A stretch of 64,000 bases of DNA from Dryococelus australis (GCA_029891345.1 CM056994.1:55831251-55895250); one strand, 5' to 3'; positions 49,027 to 59,518 are shown, numbered from the stretch's first letter. Translations and numbers: made by a program. The notes: generated by a model from the letters alone, not told the origin.

Positions 49027-50317
49027 ATATACGTACAATTTTGTTGTGGCGTCAGGCTACGAATTACACTCAAGCCAGGCCTCAACCGTCCAACAGATTG
49101 TTGATTATACTTTCAACGAAGGACATTTAAAAATTTCATCTAGACCGCTGTACCTATTTTATTAATCACACTGCACGGTATGGGACACATAAAACTAAAA
49201 AATTACCGTATAATCATGTCGGAATTAATGTGACAAAAAAATTGAAATTCCGATGCGTTTTCACATTCTCATAAAAAAAAATTAATAACAAATTCGTGAA
49301 TCCCCCAAAAACAAATTTTCGAGACAAAAACGAAAAATGTCTGCCCAAGTGACTATGCTCGCTTTTAGGAAATTTTGCAACTAGATACATTAGTGTCAGG
49401 TTCTGCTATGATTTATAAAATGTAATTTTATATTTGACTGTAGTAGTTACGGTGATACGCAGGAAATTCGGATAGAGAGATGTTATACAATTATTGGGAC
49501 ATATAGAACACCTTTGTTTATTTTGTCACAAAATAAATAACGTGTAATCGCTTCAAGTCTGAACTCTTTACAAGAAAAGGTCTGCACTGCTAAATATAAT
49601 TTCTAAGTTCGTATCTGCTATTTTCTCTTAACCGTCCGGCTGCCGACAGGTTCGATACTCCGCAGCAGCATCCAGCTGCAGATCCGGTTGTGTTGGCCTA
49701 GTTTGTGGCTTCACTGCAGATGGCTATTGTTGCCACTAATCTGAGCATTATATTTCTAATAAGACGTTTAAGCATGGTAGAATTTTTCCTGATTTGCTGC
49801 TAACTTTACTGACAATAACCTATTTATTAATAGGTACCTAATTACATTAAGGGCAGATTTTTTTAAACACTGAAACACGCTTAACTGACAGTGAATTAAT
49901 CACATTGGAGAATACAATAGAATATACCTGCGAAGTCCATTCGGTGACCTCATATTTTTGTGGTATACGTATTAAAATATGCGTTCCGTGCATGAACATA
50001 TACTCCTAATTACTCATTAAATTGTTTCCAAAAGGAATATAAATAACTTAATTATTTTTAAGATGTTCAGTTTTTTAAATTAACGGTGACCTGCTTAGCG
50101 GCGCTATTGCTGAGTTCATAACAAACATATAAAATTCCTTTTACCAGCAGGTAGGCTAAAAAAAAAAGTGATTAATCTGAATAGAAGACAGCTAACTGGA
50201 CAAGCACGGTTTAATAGAGCCTCTACATTAGCCTGGCGTGAGAACAGGGGGACGTGTAAATATAAGACCTCAGTGCTTCCCCGCACGGATTAAACAGCGG
50301 CATATTTCACTTACGCC
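49027..50317. other. AT-rich spacer
   Basis: No open frame of interest and no repeat ends recognised. Confidence 0.35.
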
Positions 50318-50425
50318 TATAATTAATATTAATAGAAACAGAGAGACAACTAACTAAGCTTTGTTTGCATAAGGCGTAAGAATATCCTGAAAGTAGAACT
50401 TAAGCTGGGCTTCAGAATAGCAGGA
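50318..50425 (-). mobile_element. Family B repeat fragment
   Basis: On the minus strand, AAGCCCAGCTTAAGTTCTAC, CAGGATATTCTTACGCCTTA and TGCAAACAAAGCTTAGTTAG match family B copies at 54726 and 59890. Confidence 0.6.
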
Positions 50426-50548
50426 AGTATGAATGTACTATACTAACTAAATAATGTTCACGATAAAGTGAGTTCCTTTGAAATCAACGTCACTGCCCCT
50501 GCATGCATATATTTTAACGGGCACACTGATGGATGGATGAGCAATAGG

Positions 50549-50831
50549 TAGGGATAGGAACATTTCGCGAGTTCATTTCACGACAAGATGGACGTAAAAC
50601 ACGTGTACACTGAGGTTGACTTTGTAATTGGATCGCAGTTTATGAGACACGCCCTGGACGACTCTGAGCCAATAGCAGACTTGCAGGGAAAACAAGTAGC
50701 GAGCGCCATACTGCCACGTGTGAAGAAACACTGACTACTCTATGGGGCAGCAGCCAATGAACAAGCATCTTAGGCTCAAGTATACATATGACTGTGGAGG
50801 TTATTGAACTCGCGAATTTTTCATATCCCTA
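50549..50831. mobile_element. MITE with TAGGGATA / CGCGAGTTCA termini
   Basis: Left end TAGGGATAGGAACATTTCGC then GAGTTCA; right end, read in reverse, TAGGGATATGAAAAATTCGC then GAGTTCA. The body (CCAATAGCAGACTTGCAGGG, GGGGCAGCAGCCAATGAACA) recurs at 55206-55415. It sits inside family A copy 14. Confidence 0.88.
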
Positions 50832-50859
50832 GTAATAATTCCATATCTTAACGTCAAAT

Positions 50860-51038
50860 GACGGCCTCCCGTGGCGCCGTCGGTTGGTGCGCCACAGATC
50901 TTGGGTGCAGGAGGCTCTGGGCTCGAATCCCGGATAAGGCATGGGTGTTAATTTAAGTTAGGTCATAAGTTAGACTGTAAGCCGTCCCCTGCCACGCCTT
51001 AAATCATAACATCGGGGGACGTTAGAAAGCCTTTACAA
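50860..51038 (+). mobile_element. tRNA-derived SINE (SINE1), with TSD
   Basis: Perfect 12 bp duplications TTAACGTCAAAT (50848-50859 and 51039-51050) flank a 179 bp insert. The head has GTGGCGCCGTCGGTTGG (box A, one change from consensus) and GGGCTCGAATCCCGG (box B). The tail includes GTTAATTTAAGTTAGGTC, ATCGGGGGACGTTAGAAAG and CCTTTACAA. It inserted into family A after that copy was in place. Confidence 0.95.
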
Positions 51039-51299
51039 TTAACGTCAAATAAAAAGTGTTAGGTAACCATATCTGCAAACTGAAATTATTTCTTTTCCTC
51101 TCTGTTTTTTTTTAATGCACAGATTTGTAACATAATTACTTATCTAATAGTTCTACAGTTTCACTTGATCGACGCATGAATAAAGTGATGATGCCCATGG
51201 CAATGTTAATTTTACATAAGGTGGAGGAATACACAACGTGCGTACAAGTATCTTAAGCAGAGCTTTCAAAAGACCTCATTTTGACGTCAACAGCCTATA

Positions 51300-52560
51300 G
51301 TCAAGAATATTACAGTATAGCCAACTGCGCTCGGTGCAAAATTAAACGCCTGAAATACCGGGCTTTTATAATATTTTATGAAACCCTTCGGCCACAGCGA
51401 ATAATCTTGAGTCCAAGGTAGATATAAATATGATATGCACATACATTCGTATTTCCTACAGTTCATTAGGTGCTGCGTAAGGCAATCTATTTCCTTATTT
51501 GACCGAATCACTCAGAATTTTTTTCTGCGATTCCAATACGAGAAGCTAAGACATATAGACTGGAGGGGGGAGGGGGAGCTCTAATCATGGAAGATAAAAA
51601 ACGCCACGGTGTTTCAAAAATAGTCTGAAAATATTTCCGCGTGAATAAATCACTGCCTCTAAAATGTGTGCGACACATTTTAAATATCAAAACGGGAGTG
51701 ATTCATCGTGAGGTGATATATTTTACTCACTTTCAGAGATCGTGGGCTGATATGAGCCAAAATACACTAGGATGGTTTTCCCTACGCGGCTTCATAGACC
51801 CAAAGCTGTTCGCCACAAAAAAAAAAAAATCAAGAATATAAATTCTCGTTTCTTCAGCGGATGTTTTTCTTTAATGCGTAGATGTTATAAGCCGTCAGGA
51901 GGGTGACACTACACAGGGACTGCTGTGTTATTATCGAGTTCTTACCTTTGTGTGTAAACCAGAATTGAAGTAACATAAACACTGCCACAATTTATACAGT
52001 TAATTAACTTACCCGCAAAATATTCCTATTTATCGTTGTTACAATAATATTCGCTACACTTATGCAAGTTAATACTATCGAGAAAATAAAGTAATATGGT
52101 GAGAAATAATCGGTTTGTGAATTATAGCGCCGTAGTTACTCTGTTTTGGTGGCGTTTATGTTATCTGAAGTTGCTTAACATTTATCAGCAGTTATTCCAT
52201 TTCGTGTTTTTGACACTGCTACTACGCATTGTTTTCAAATTCGTTATGCAAAGCTCGTTACCAAATTGTAAGTGCGCTTGTTCTCCAACGAATTCACGTT
52301 TTTATATTAACTGCACGCACATTTTTATGTACGAAAATAATGCATGCAATAAGATTTTGAATAGTCTACTTCGTTAGGAAAATTCTAACCTTAAACTAAG
52401 TGCGAATTATCACCGCCCCCAGTATGATAACGCCTAAAAACTACAAACTCCTGGTTTCCTAATTGTTTCCTTTTGTTACTTTCAGAAACATTCAGTTTTT
52501 TAATTATTTGTGTACAAAATATCAATAATTCACAAATTTTTTATCAGTCTGCAGTAAGTA
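51300..52560. other. AT-rich spacer
   Basis: Small open frames on both strands (51287-51841, 52096-52377) without domains; a poly-A tract near 51818-51830. Confidence 0.35.
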
Positions 52561-52562
52561 TA

Positions 52563-52940
52563 CAGGATGAGGCATTTAAAACAGGCCACCTTGTAAAGAT
52601 AGATGAAAATGGCCCAGACAAAAGTTGTTTGGAGTGAAAGGGGCCATAATGTGACGATAAGAGTTTGGTGAGACGTCGAGCGGTGAAGGAATGATGGAAT
52701 TAAGGAATTTATTACACACCTCTGAACAGCTCTTCGCAAGATGAATGCAAACATGTGTCACACGTACTAGAAATGTGAACATTAAACCACATCGTCCCAT
52801 TTAACGTATCGCAGTTGACACCCATATTTCCGTCACCCCTCGGCGTACAACACACCTATTTATTAATGTAACATAATGGCCCCTTTCCCCCAAACGTTTG
52901 TCTAAAACATTTTCCTCTATCGTTAGAAGTGGCCGATTTA
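52563..52940. mobile_element. Foldback element with CAGGATG end
   Basis: The left end follows TA (52561-52562) as CAGGATGAGGCATTTAAAAC. Inverted arms pair CAGGCCACCTTGTAAAGATAG with the right arm's CTATCGTTAGAAGTGGCC, and AGTGAAAGGGGCCATAATGT with ACATAATGGCCCCTTTCCCC. The arms are about 120 bases. The right terminus near 52940 is decayed, so the exact end is uncertain. Confidence 0.65.
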
Positions 52941-53567
52941 TTAAGGTGGTATAGCTACTGATGGCATGTTGCGGGGACAAAAGCATATTTCATTTTGAAA
53001 ATTCTTAAAGAAAAATATCTTTAGAAAAATAATTGTTAATATGATACAATTGAATAAGCCCATAACATTTTCGTACAAATTGTTTTATGATTGCACATGT
53101 CATAAAAAAAACAACTCAATACATTATATGAAGAAACACAGTTCATGCTGTGAGCCGACTAACGATAGTGGCTCCAAATGCGGCCAGCATGTAAGACTTG
53201 CGAAGTATAGTCTGGAAGTGCCAATTATTTCCCTTCCCGCGCTAACAGCTGTGGCCAAGATTCTCATTCTCTTCTCCGCTTATCGGGAACCCAGTTGCAC
53301 GAGCATCACTAGCCGGGCATGTATGCAGATGGTTACTACACGTCGTGCCGTAGCAACTTACACTCCGCTTGTTGTTTCCACGACGTAAATCCGCTTCCGA
53401 TGAGCGGAAAAAGTGATTGAGAATCGCACCCAAATACACGCACTCCACGGGCTGAAAACGAACAACGGTTCCCACATCACACCTCTTTTCAATACAAGTT
53501 GTTCAATCATCTGTATAGAGACGCACCTGTGTACATAATACGTCATATTTTATCATCAACTGCGCGT
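52941..53567. other. Spacer with opposing open frames
   Basis: A 115-codon plus frame (53041-53388) and a 77-codon minus frame (53242-53475) overlap; neither shows a domain. Confidence 0.25.
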
Positions 53568-53568
53568 G

Positions 53569-53601
<33 letters not shown>

Positions 53602-53617
53602 CACACACACACACACC
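53568..53617. repeat. Palindromic (GT)n(AT)n(AC)n microsatellite
   Basis: Ten GT units, six AT units and eight AC units in order; at least 44 bases (53573-53616) form a perfect palindrome that could extrude as a cruciform. Confidence 0.95.
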
Positions 53618-53619
53618 TC

Positions 53620-54009
53620 AAGAGGAAAAATGAAGACCTATACAGAAATACCGAAAAAATTATAGACGCAATAAGAAAAAGAAGACTGAAATTGTGTGGA
53701 CACCTAAAAAGAATAAGTGAGAATAGACTCACCAAGAAAATATTCAACTACATCGCAAAATTGAAATGCACAACAGGATGGATGGTGGAGGCCTGAAAAG
53801 ATGCAGAAAAAGTTGGGATAACAGAAGAATTGTTCAACAACAGAGAGGACATCAGGCGACTGATCGACAACGCAAGATTTCCGGAGGACCGACCGAAACC
53901 AAGACCCCAAGACTGAAGAACAGAGACGAGCAGTTGGAGAAAAAATGAGGAAGTTCTAGTAAGAAAGAAAGAAGATGAACCAGAAATCATTGCGGTCCAT
54001 ATATGGTGA
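53620..54009 (+). pseudogene. Non-LTR retrotransposon ORF2 C-terminal tail
   Basis: One frame runs 130 codons with TGA stops at 53794-53796 and 53914-53916 and a final TGA at 54007-54009. It reads IRKRRLKLCGHLKRISENRL, TKKIFNYIAKLK and TGWMVEA, then KDAEKVGITEELFNNREDIR. It matches the C-terminal region after reverse transcriptase in a group of arthropod LINEs, with 'KRRLKFxGHxxRM..RLTKxIF', 'W..EV.KDL.E.GI..E...R' and a charged tail. The fragment lies between two microsatellites; the (AT)n at its end may be the former LINE 3' tail. Confidence 0.78.
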
Positions 54010-54011
54010 AA

Positions 54012-54013
<2 letters not shown>

Positions 54014-54080
<67 letters not shown>
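54014..54080. repeat. (AT)n microsatellite
   Basis: About 33 uninterrupted AT units starting just after the LINE ORF end. Confidence 0.95.
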
Positions 54081-54081
<1 letters not shown>

Positions 54082-54083
<2 letters not shown>

Positions 54084-54426
54084 GGCCCGCGGGTCACAGT
54101 TTGACCACGGCGGGGTTTACATGCTGTGGAAATTACATTTTCATTTTTCAACCAGTGGCGAAATAGGCGTACGGTGGTTGTTCCGTTGCCTTGTGCGCTC
54201 AAGCACGTACTAAATAACTCGCCAACACCGCAGGGGATCTCTAGCAGCTTCCTCGGCGTAGGCAAGGGAACACGGCACTCACTCACTAGTCCAGCGCACG
54301 GCGGGACCCATCGTCTCAAAACAGCTGGGACAAGCGACGGAAGTGACGCACGCAATCTCGCACTTCCTGCGACGGCGAATGAATACCCCGCGCGCTCAGC
54401 ACCGGCGACAACTGTACGCAGCCATA
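54082..54426. other. CpG-rich block next to family A copy 15
   Basis: GC-rich; frames of 106 codons (plus) and 149 codons (minus, partly Tyr-Ile repeats from the AT tract) overlap. The start GGCCCGCGGGTCACAGTTTG looks like the end of some hAT elements, but this is only an impression. Confidence 0.25.
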
Positions 54427-54657
54427 GGCTGTTCACGGTAAAGTGAGCACTTTTGAAAGCCCTCTCGTTTGGAATAATAGTCGATAAATATATTTTAGTG
54501 CAGCTTTGGAAGTTAAATTCAGATTGCGGTGGAATATACGCACTATGTTTATTACTTGCATACTAGTATTTATTTAAAAAGGTGGTTAAATTATAAAACA
54601 TTGCTGAAAGACAAAAGTAACTAGGGCCTCAAAAGAGCTCACTTTACCGTGAACAGC
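54427..54657 (-). mobile_element. Family A MITE, short core (copy 15)
   Basis: Starts GGCTGTTCACGGTAAAGTGA and ends CTCACTTTACCGTGAACAGC. The interior is the reverse complement of copy 10 (GGAATAATAGTCGATAAATA, GGTGGAATATACGCACTATG). Confidence 0.93.
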
Positions 54658-54725
54658 TTATATCACGCCTCGCCAAGCGTAAACAGCAACCTTCACAAGA
54701 GTTCCCGCCACATATGTGGGTATAC

Positions 54726-54900
54726 TTCAAATTCCTACTTCCAGGATATTCCTCCGCCTCATGCAAACAAAGCTTAGCTAAGTCTAGTAAAACCACACCA
54801 AAGGGACGCTCAGTTAAATAATCTTTTGCATAAGAACTATTTCTTACTAGGTATTGATATTAATTATAAATGAAATTTATTGATCTACTGATTTATCAGT
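54726..54900 (+). mobile_element. Family B repeat
   Basis: TCCTACTTCCAGGATATTCC, CATGCAAACAAAGCTTAGCT, AACTATTTCTTACTAGG and ATTATAAATGAAATTTATTG recur at 59890-60160 and, more diverged, at 56015 and 63545. Confidence 0.65.
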
Positions 54901-54904
54901 TAGA

Positions 54905-55084
54905 AACGGTTTATTGCCGTCCACTGGCGTTACATCGGATAGGCTTTTCAGAAGACGACTTACAAACTAACTTATGACCTAACTTAAACTAACACCCATG
55001 ACTTGACTAGGATTCGAACCCACAGCCTCCCGCAACCCAGACCGGCGGCGCACCAACCGACTGCGCCAGCCACAGGTGGTCAGC
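54905..55084 (-). mobile_element. tRNA-derived SINE (SINE1) with intact A and B boxes
   Basis: On the minus strand, TGGCGCAGTCGG is an exact match to the box A consensus TRGCNNAGYNGG, and GGTTCGAATCC is an exact box B. The spacing between them suits RNA polymerase III. The body CATGGGTGTTAGTTTAAGTT and AGGTCATAAGTTAG matches the copy at 50860. The 3' end is diverged and no target duplication was identified. Confidence 0.88.
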
Positions 55085-55205
55085 ATTAATGAAATATAAT
55101 TCATAGATAAAATACACGTAACAATAGAACCGAAAATAAGATTCTTTCGTGTTAACACAAGTGTAAACACGAGGCTGCGTAGTAGAGCACTGACGTCCAT
55201 TTCAG

Positions 55206-55415
55206 ATAGGGAACACCGGAAACGCCCGGAAACGTCTGAACCAATAGCAGACTTGCAGGGAAACAAGTAGCAAATCCCTATTTTGCCAGGTGTGAGGTAA
55301 CACTGGCTACTCTGTGGGGCAGCAGCCAATGAACAAACATATGGGGCTTGATAATGTACAGGACTGTGGAGTCTAGCATTAAGGTCACTGAACTCGCGAA
55401 ATTTTCCTATCCCTA
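55206..55415. mobile_element. MITE with CGCGAGTTCA termini, internally deleted
   Basis: The right end GAACTCGCGAAATTTTCCTA then TCCCTA and body blocks (CCAATAGCAGACTTGCAGGG, GGGGCAGCAGCCAATGAACA) match 50549-50831. The left end is short (ATAGGGAACACC), lacking the CGCGAGTTCA part. Confidence 0.8.
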
Positions 55416-55515
55416 CCAATACTGTTGGAATGCCTATTTCAGTGGAATACGACAACGGTCGGGGCGTCGTGGAAGAATGTGCTATGGTTAATGTCTTAAG
55501 ATATAGTACTAACAT

Positions 55516-55630
55516 TACCTTGAAGCCGGCAAATCAGGATAAACATCCTTGCCCGAGCCAGGGATCGAGCTCGGTACCTGGAGAGTGGCCGTTAAGCATG
55601 CTAACCGCGATGCCATGACTCGGCCAACAT
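55516..55630 (-). mobile_element. tRNA-derived SINE-like fragment (third family)
   Basis: On the minus strand GTTGGCCGAGTCATGGCATC and GCGGTTAGCATGCTTAACGG give a tRNA-like head, and CCGAGCTCGATCCCTGGCTC contains a degenerate box B. The body (GGCAAGGATGTTTATCCTGA) differs from SINE1 and SINE2. It is a single copy in the window. Confidence 0.55.
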
Positions 55631-55774
55631 GTCCTGTAAGCTTAATAGAGCTCAAGGGGTGGGGAAGGCACGCTATACTAACGCACGGTAGATGGCATGC
55701 GGTGGGTCCTGAGGTACGAGCGTGGGTAGACTGCTGCAGTCTGTGTTCACATGCGGACGTGGCAACTTCGTCAG

Positions 55775-55900
55775 TCTCAATACAAGTACACTGCCGCCGA
55801 ACGTGCGGATATGTTGCTTGTTTGTTTACGGACATGCCAATGGAAACAGTAGGGAAGCATCCCAACAATCATTTGGTTGTAAGTTCGACGAAGGCGTTTC
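55775..55900 (+). pseudogene. Mariner-like (DUF4817) transposase N-terminal fragment
   Basis: Two frames joined by a shift read YTAAERADMLLV and then YGHANGNSREASQQSF. Arthropod DUF4817 transposases start with 'YT..E.ADM..xYG.ANGN...A...Y..RFP'. It is cut after about 40 residues by unrelated sequence and has no partner DDE part nearby in this orientation. Confidence 0.6.
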
Positions 55901-55999
55901 CGGAATGGGTTTCATTATTTCAAATGGATGCTGGAACCCTTCTCACCCCTGGAAGTTTGTAGCCTCGCCCCGCATACATATTGTATAAACTGTCTATTT

Positions 56000-56400
56000 A
56001 TCGTTACTTCCAACTTTTTCCGAAGCCATACTTAACCACTACCTATACCTCCACCACACGCAAACAAAAACTACACAAATCGAGAAAAAACACCAGCGGA
56101 ATAAAATAATGTACCGCATCAATCAAAAATAAATATTTATTTTATATGAACATAGCAGTAACAGTGAAATGCGCTTCCACCAGTTTTACCTGCAAACGTG
56201 GAACAATATTACTTTACAAATAAACGCACCAAAACTATGTTTAATAATATTCTACATGAAAATTATTACTTACTAACTATGAACAACGTAAACTCCCTTC
56301 TGTTTATAATTTACATTAACTTCGAAATAAATGTTGTAGTTCATAGACGAAAAATAAGTGAACGTTTTATTTAAATTAAAAAAGGTACCTAATGTTTACT
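56000..56400 (+). mobile_element. Diverged family B repeat
   Basis: CCGAAGCCATACTTAACCAC, TATACCTCCACCACACGCAA and ACAAAAACTACAC follow the order of family B blocks. Similarity fades after about 56110; the remainder is AT-rich. Confidence 0.35.
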
Positions 56401-56420
56401 AAATAAAAACACTGATAATA

Positions 56421-56970
56421 CAGAATGTAATGCTCAAACTGCGGGAGGCGATTTCTTATGAAAAAAGAGTCGAAATTATATAGAACACCACATACTTAAA
56501 CAGAATATTACAGGAGATATGAGACTGTGAAAATTGGCTTTTGAAAACATATTTCCGCTGGATGCGTTGTATTTCTGCCAGCGGTAGCGATGGCGGCGAT
56601 TTGCCCACAGTAAGCCCCACACGGTTGAATGGGACACGTCCATTTGGTGCGCTATGGAGCGTGTACTAGTGGAGGGCATGTTGTTGATGTGCTATCTCTT
56701 CCTCAAGCCGAACAGTGAGCACAGAACGACGGCCAGCATTACGCATGTGTCTCTGAATCACGGGAAGCATAAGTCACCTTTTTGCTGCGGACTTTGTAGA
56801 CGTTGTACGAGGCATTCGGCAAAAATAAGTTTTCAAAACCCAATTTTCTTAGACTTATTTTATCTCCTTTAATACTCCGTTTAGGTATATGGTGTCCTGT
56901 ATATTTTCGACTTTATTTCTCATAAGGAAACACCTCCCGCAGTTTGGGTGTTTAATTTCTGAACAACCTG
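56421..56970 (-). mobile_element. Mariner-like deletion derivative with long inverted arms
   Basis: TA flanks both ends (56419-56420, 56971-56972). The left arm has CTCAAACTGCGGGAGGCGAT, AACAGAATATTACAGGAGAT and ATTGGCTTTTGAAAACAT; the right arm has their reverse complements over about 125 bases, ending in CAACCTG. Between the arms the minus strand still codes for part of a transposase, described separately. An element with ~125 bp arms and a trimmed gene shows how the window's coding-free foldbacks could arise. Confidence 0.85.
56520..56800 (-). pseudogene. Mariner-like transposase second helix-turn-helix
   Basis: Inside the element at 56421-56970. The minus strand reads VLTVRLEEEIAHQQ and, after a one-base shift, STSTRSIAHQMDVSHSTVWG then RHRYRWQKYNAS. 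That is the DNA-binding block of DUF4817-class transposases, 'STR.IAR.L.VSHSTVWRVL....YPY..Q'. The catalytic DDE part is missing. Confidence 0.75.
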
Positions 56971-57107
56971 TATATTATTTGTTTTTGTTAACAGCCAAAA
57001 AAAAGTCAGACGTAAGGCAAGTTTTATATTTTGATTCAAAGCGTGTGAGTAATACGTGAATACATTATAATAAGCAATTTGAAGCAATATCGCCGTATGG
57101 ATGCTAC

Positions 57108-57210
57108 TCGTTAGGTCGATGGCAAAGTTAACTTATTAAATGTGGGGGAAAGAGTACGGCATCTCAGAAGGGTTTTCAAAAGTCTTCCATTTTCCCACGA
57201 ACAGGCCAAC
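57108..57210 (-). mobile_element. Diverged family A end fragment (copy 16)
   Basis: GTTAGGTCGATGGCAAAGTT, TTTTCAAAAGTCTTCC and ATTTTCCCACGAACAGGCC correspond to the last ~100 bases of a minus-orientation long core. The left part is not recognisable. Confidence 0.5.
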
Positions 57211-57214
57211 AACA

Positions 57215-58090
57215 CAATCAAAGTTACAGAACATCGAAAATAAACTTACTGACTTTGTGGGGTCTTGTGTGTTTACTATTAACGTTAAGTCATCGTAATA
57301 GGTTGTCAATCAAGCTAGTACGCCGACATCCGGATCACCTAAAGCTTAAATCGTCAACTTTGCCTCTTTTTTTTTTTTTTTTGTTGATTTTACGAAGTAA
57401 GTTCACTTAAGAACGAATGAATTGCTCCAATAAAAACGTTTCAAGTGCTTTGAAACAACTGCGTGGGATGTTGTTTCAGTGTTGAGCAAAACACACTCAC
57501 CTGACAAAGCTTAATCTCCAGAAACAACTTCGCCACGGAAAAAAGTCACGAGATCGATTACCTGTCCATAGATTCGCTTATCTATTCGTGGATTGGATTA
57601 CAGCCGTTCGATACAATCGCAGCGCTGCCATTCGCTCAATGGCTGATGCCATAGGAAAATATCAGTTCTAGTGTAAAACGGCTTGCCCGTGATTGGCCCC
57701 GCGTATTGCTGCAGGTGTACTATTGGCTGAGTGTCTTCTGGAGCATGTCAAACAAGTCGAAGCCTAATTGCATGAGAGGAGTGGGGAGTGATACTAACGC
57801 ACGTGCTGAGATTCCAGGCTTCTCCTAATAGAACCCGCAAGTTTTGCAGCCATATAGTAATTACATTAACCCTTTTGAGTTTTACCGACATTGTATTACG
57901 TAAACTGAATTTAACTGTGTTGTATCGAGTTTGCCGTAACATTATTACATTCGCACTATTTGAAAACAAGAGCGAAGAAATATTACTTAGGCCAGCAGAG
58001 TTTTAATATGGTTCTCTGCGCCGTAATATTACGTCAGCAACACACAAAACTGCAAATCACTCAAGTACATAGGATGGACTGTACATTTTT
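57215..58090. other. Spacer
   Basis: Poly-T tract at 57367-57382. Several ATTGGC/GCCAAT-type strings lie near 57600-57735, but no gene start can be identified. Confidence 0.3.
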
Positions 58091-58105
58091 CTACGTACGA
58101 AAATA

Positions 58106-58315
58106 GGGGCCACGGTGGCTGAGCGATTAGCACGCTCGCCTCCCACCAATGCGAACCGGGCTCAATCCCCGGCCGGGTCACCGGATTTTCGCAAGTGGGA
58201 ATCGTGTCGGACGCTCCTTCATTCCGGCGCTGCTCCATACTCACTTCAATCACCCACGTCGGCTCTCAAGACCTCGCTGTTAAAAGCCGCTCAGATCTCT
58301 TCATTCACTCACTCC
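58106..58315 (+). mobile_element. tRNA-derived SINE (SINE2), with TSD
   Basis: Starts GGGGCCACGGTGGCTGAGCG, with box B region GGGCTCAATCCCCGG and body CGCAAGTGGGAATCGTGTCG, GGCGCTGCTCCATACTCACT and TCTCAAGACCTCGCTGTTAA. Compared with 32322-32573 it lacks an internal stretch of about 40 bases (the GGCGGGTTTTCTC part). Near-identical 13 bp flanks (ACGTACGAAAATA / ACGTAGGAAAAAA) are the target duplication. Confidence 0.92.
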
Positions 58316-58329
58316 ACGTAGGAAAAAAC

Positions 58330-59376
58330 ATTTGATTTGGAAATTTTTAACACGGCATTACATTGGCATAGATCCAACGTAATTAATGTTTTGTGGACTG
58401 ATACGACAGTTGTAATTGGGAATACAGAGAAGAGACCAATACAACTGATGGGCTTGCAGTCGTGAATACAGACGCCTCACTTGTTGGTTGTCTTTAACTG
58501 TCAGTAAATACGTGCCGCACTAAGATTGTTCAAACAATTGGGAATTTTGCAGTCGACTGTACCAAATCGAGTAATGATCGCAACCTGGTTCAACTGTCCC
58601 AAACAATGCAGCTACGGCTTTTCTTTTCTTCTATACTTTAAATTCCTAATCGAAATATCAACCTCCCCGTGGAATTTCTTTATGCCAACGTGTGTGTTAT
58701 TTGCGTATCACAAACACACAAGGTTAAGCTGCGCACAAAGTTTATCACGTTCACCACAGCTGTTTTTGTCTTTTGTCGAAGGAACTTGGCATTCTTAATT
58801 TACAGCACCTATGTACAGTGACGCGAAGAGTTTGGAACATGCCACTCGTGAGACCATCCTGTGGCATTCTAAATGGCGGATCATAAGAGACTCTTTCTGA
58901 CCTTCAGTTTCCATTCATTGCGTTGGATTTCATGCTCGTTGATGCCCGACCGGATTGCTGTAATCCCCCTCCCCCCCTTTTTTTTTTCGTCATGAAACTT
59001 TTGTCAGCTTTCGGTGGTCGGTAGGAATACAGACTGTCCACGGGGGGGAAAAAAAAAAACAAAGTCGTGAGTCATTGCAGTGGAGGAAAAAAATTAAAAT
59101 CCGTAGTTGCGTTTAGCTGTTATAATTCTGAACTAATTTTTTCATGCGGGCTGCACTCGAAACACAGATCTCCAATATCGTAGCAATCGTATTCGAATTT
59201 TGAGTGAGTGAATCAAATAAAGGAAAGGAGTCTCACACAAACGGCATCCAATACGAAAAGTAAAAGAAGACTGCACAACGTGAGGAAAAATGCCCTTTAC
59301 TCGTTCTGTACGACTACAATCGCGAGAAATATGCGCTACTCATGAATATATCGAAGATATTTCTTTGACCGAGGGG
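58330..59376. other. AT-rich spacer
   Basis: A 90-codon frame at 58526-58798 has no motif. Mixed C and T tracts lie near 58968-58987. Confidence 0.35.

Positions 59377-59404
<28 letters not shown>
59377..59404. repeat. A28 homopolymer
   Basis: About 28 consecutive A residues following GAGGGG. It could be a retrotransposed poly-A tail, but no LINE or SINE body was recognised upstream. Confidence 0.8.
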
Positions 59405-59408
<4 letters not shown>

Positions 59409-59518
59409 TTTACAGACTTGCGACCAGATAATTTGCCTGTTCAGATTTTGCTGTCCAAAAAAAAAACAGTTCTCTGGTTAGGTTATAAAAAGTTATCGGT
59501 AATAATAATTATTGTTTA

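Larger units (their letters stand above)
50456..51295 (-). mobile_element. Family A MITE, long core, with two nested insertions (copy 14)
   Basis: Left part GTTCACGATAAAGTGAG to about 50540 (ATTTTAACGGGCACACTGAT), middle part 50832-50859 (CCATATCTTAACGTCAAAT) and right part 51039-51295, ending GACGTCAACAGCC, together form one long-core copy. The gaps hold the MITE at 50549-50831 and the SINE1 at 50860-51038. Confidence 0.9.

Noticed and set aside
53987..54436. 149-codon minus-strand protein
   Set aside because: Its C-terminal part is Tyr-Ile repeats from the (AT)n tract and the rest lies in CpG-rich DNA without a motif.
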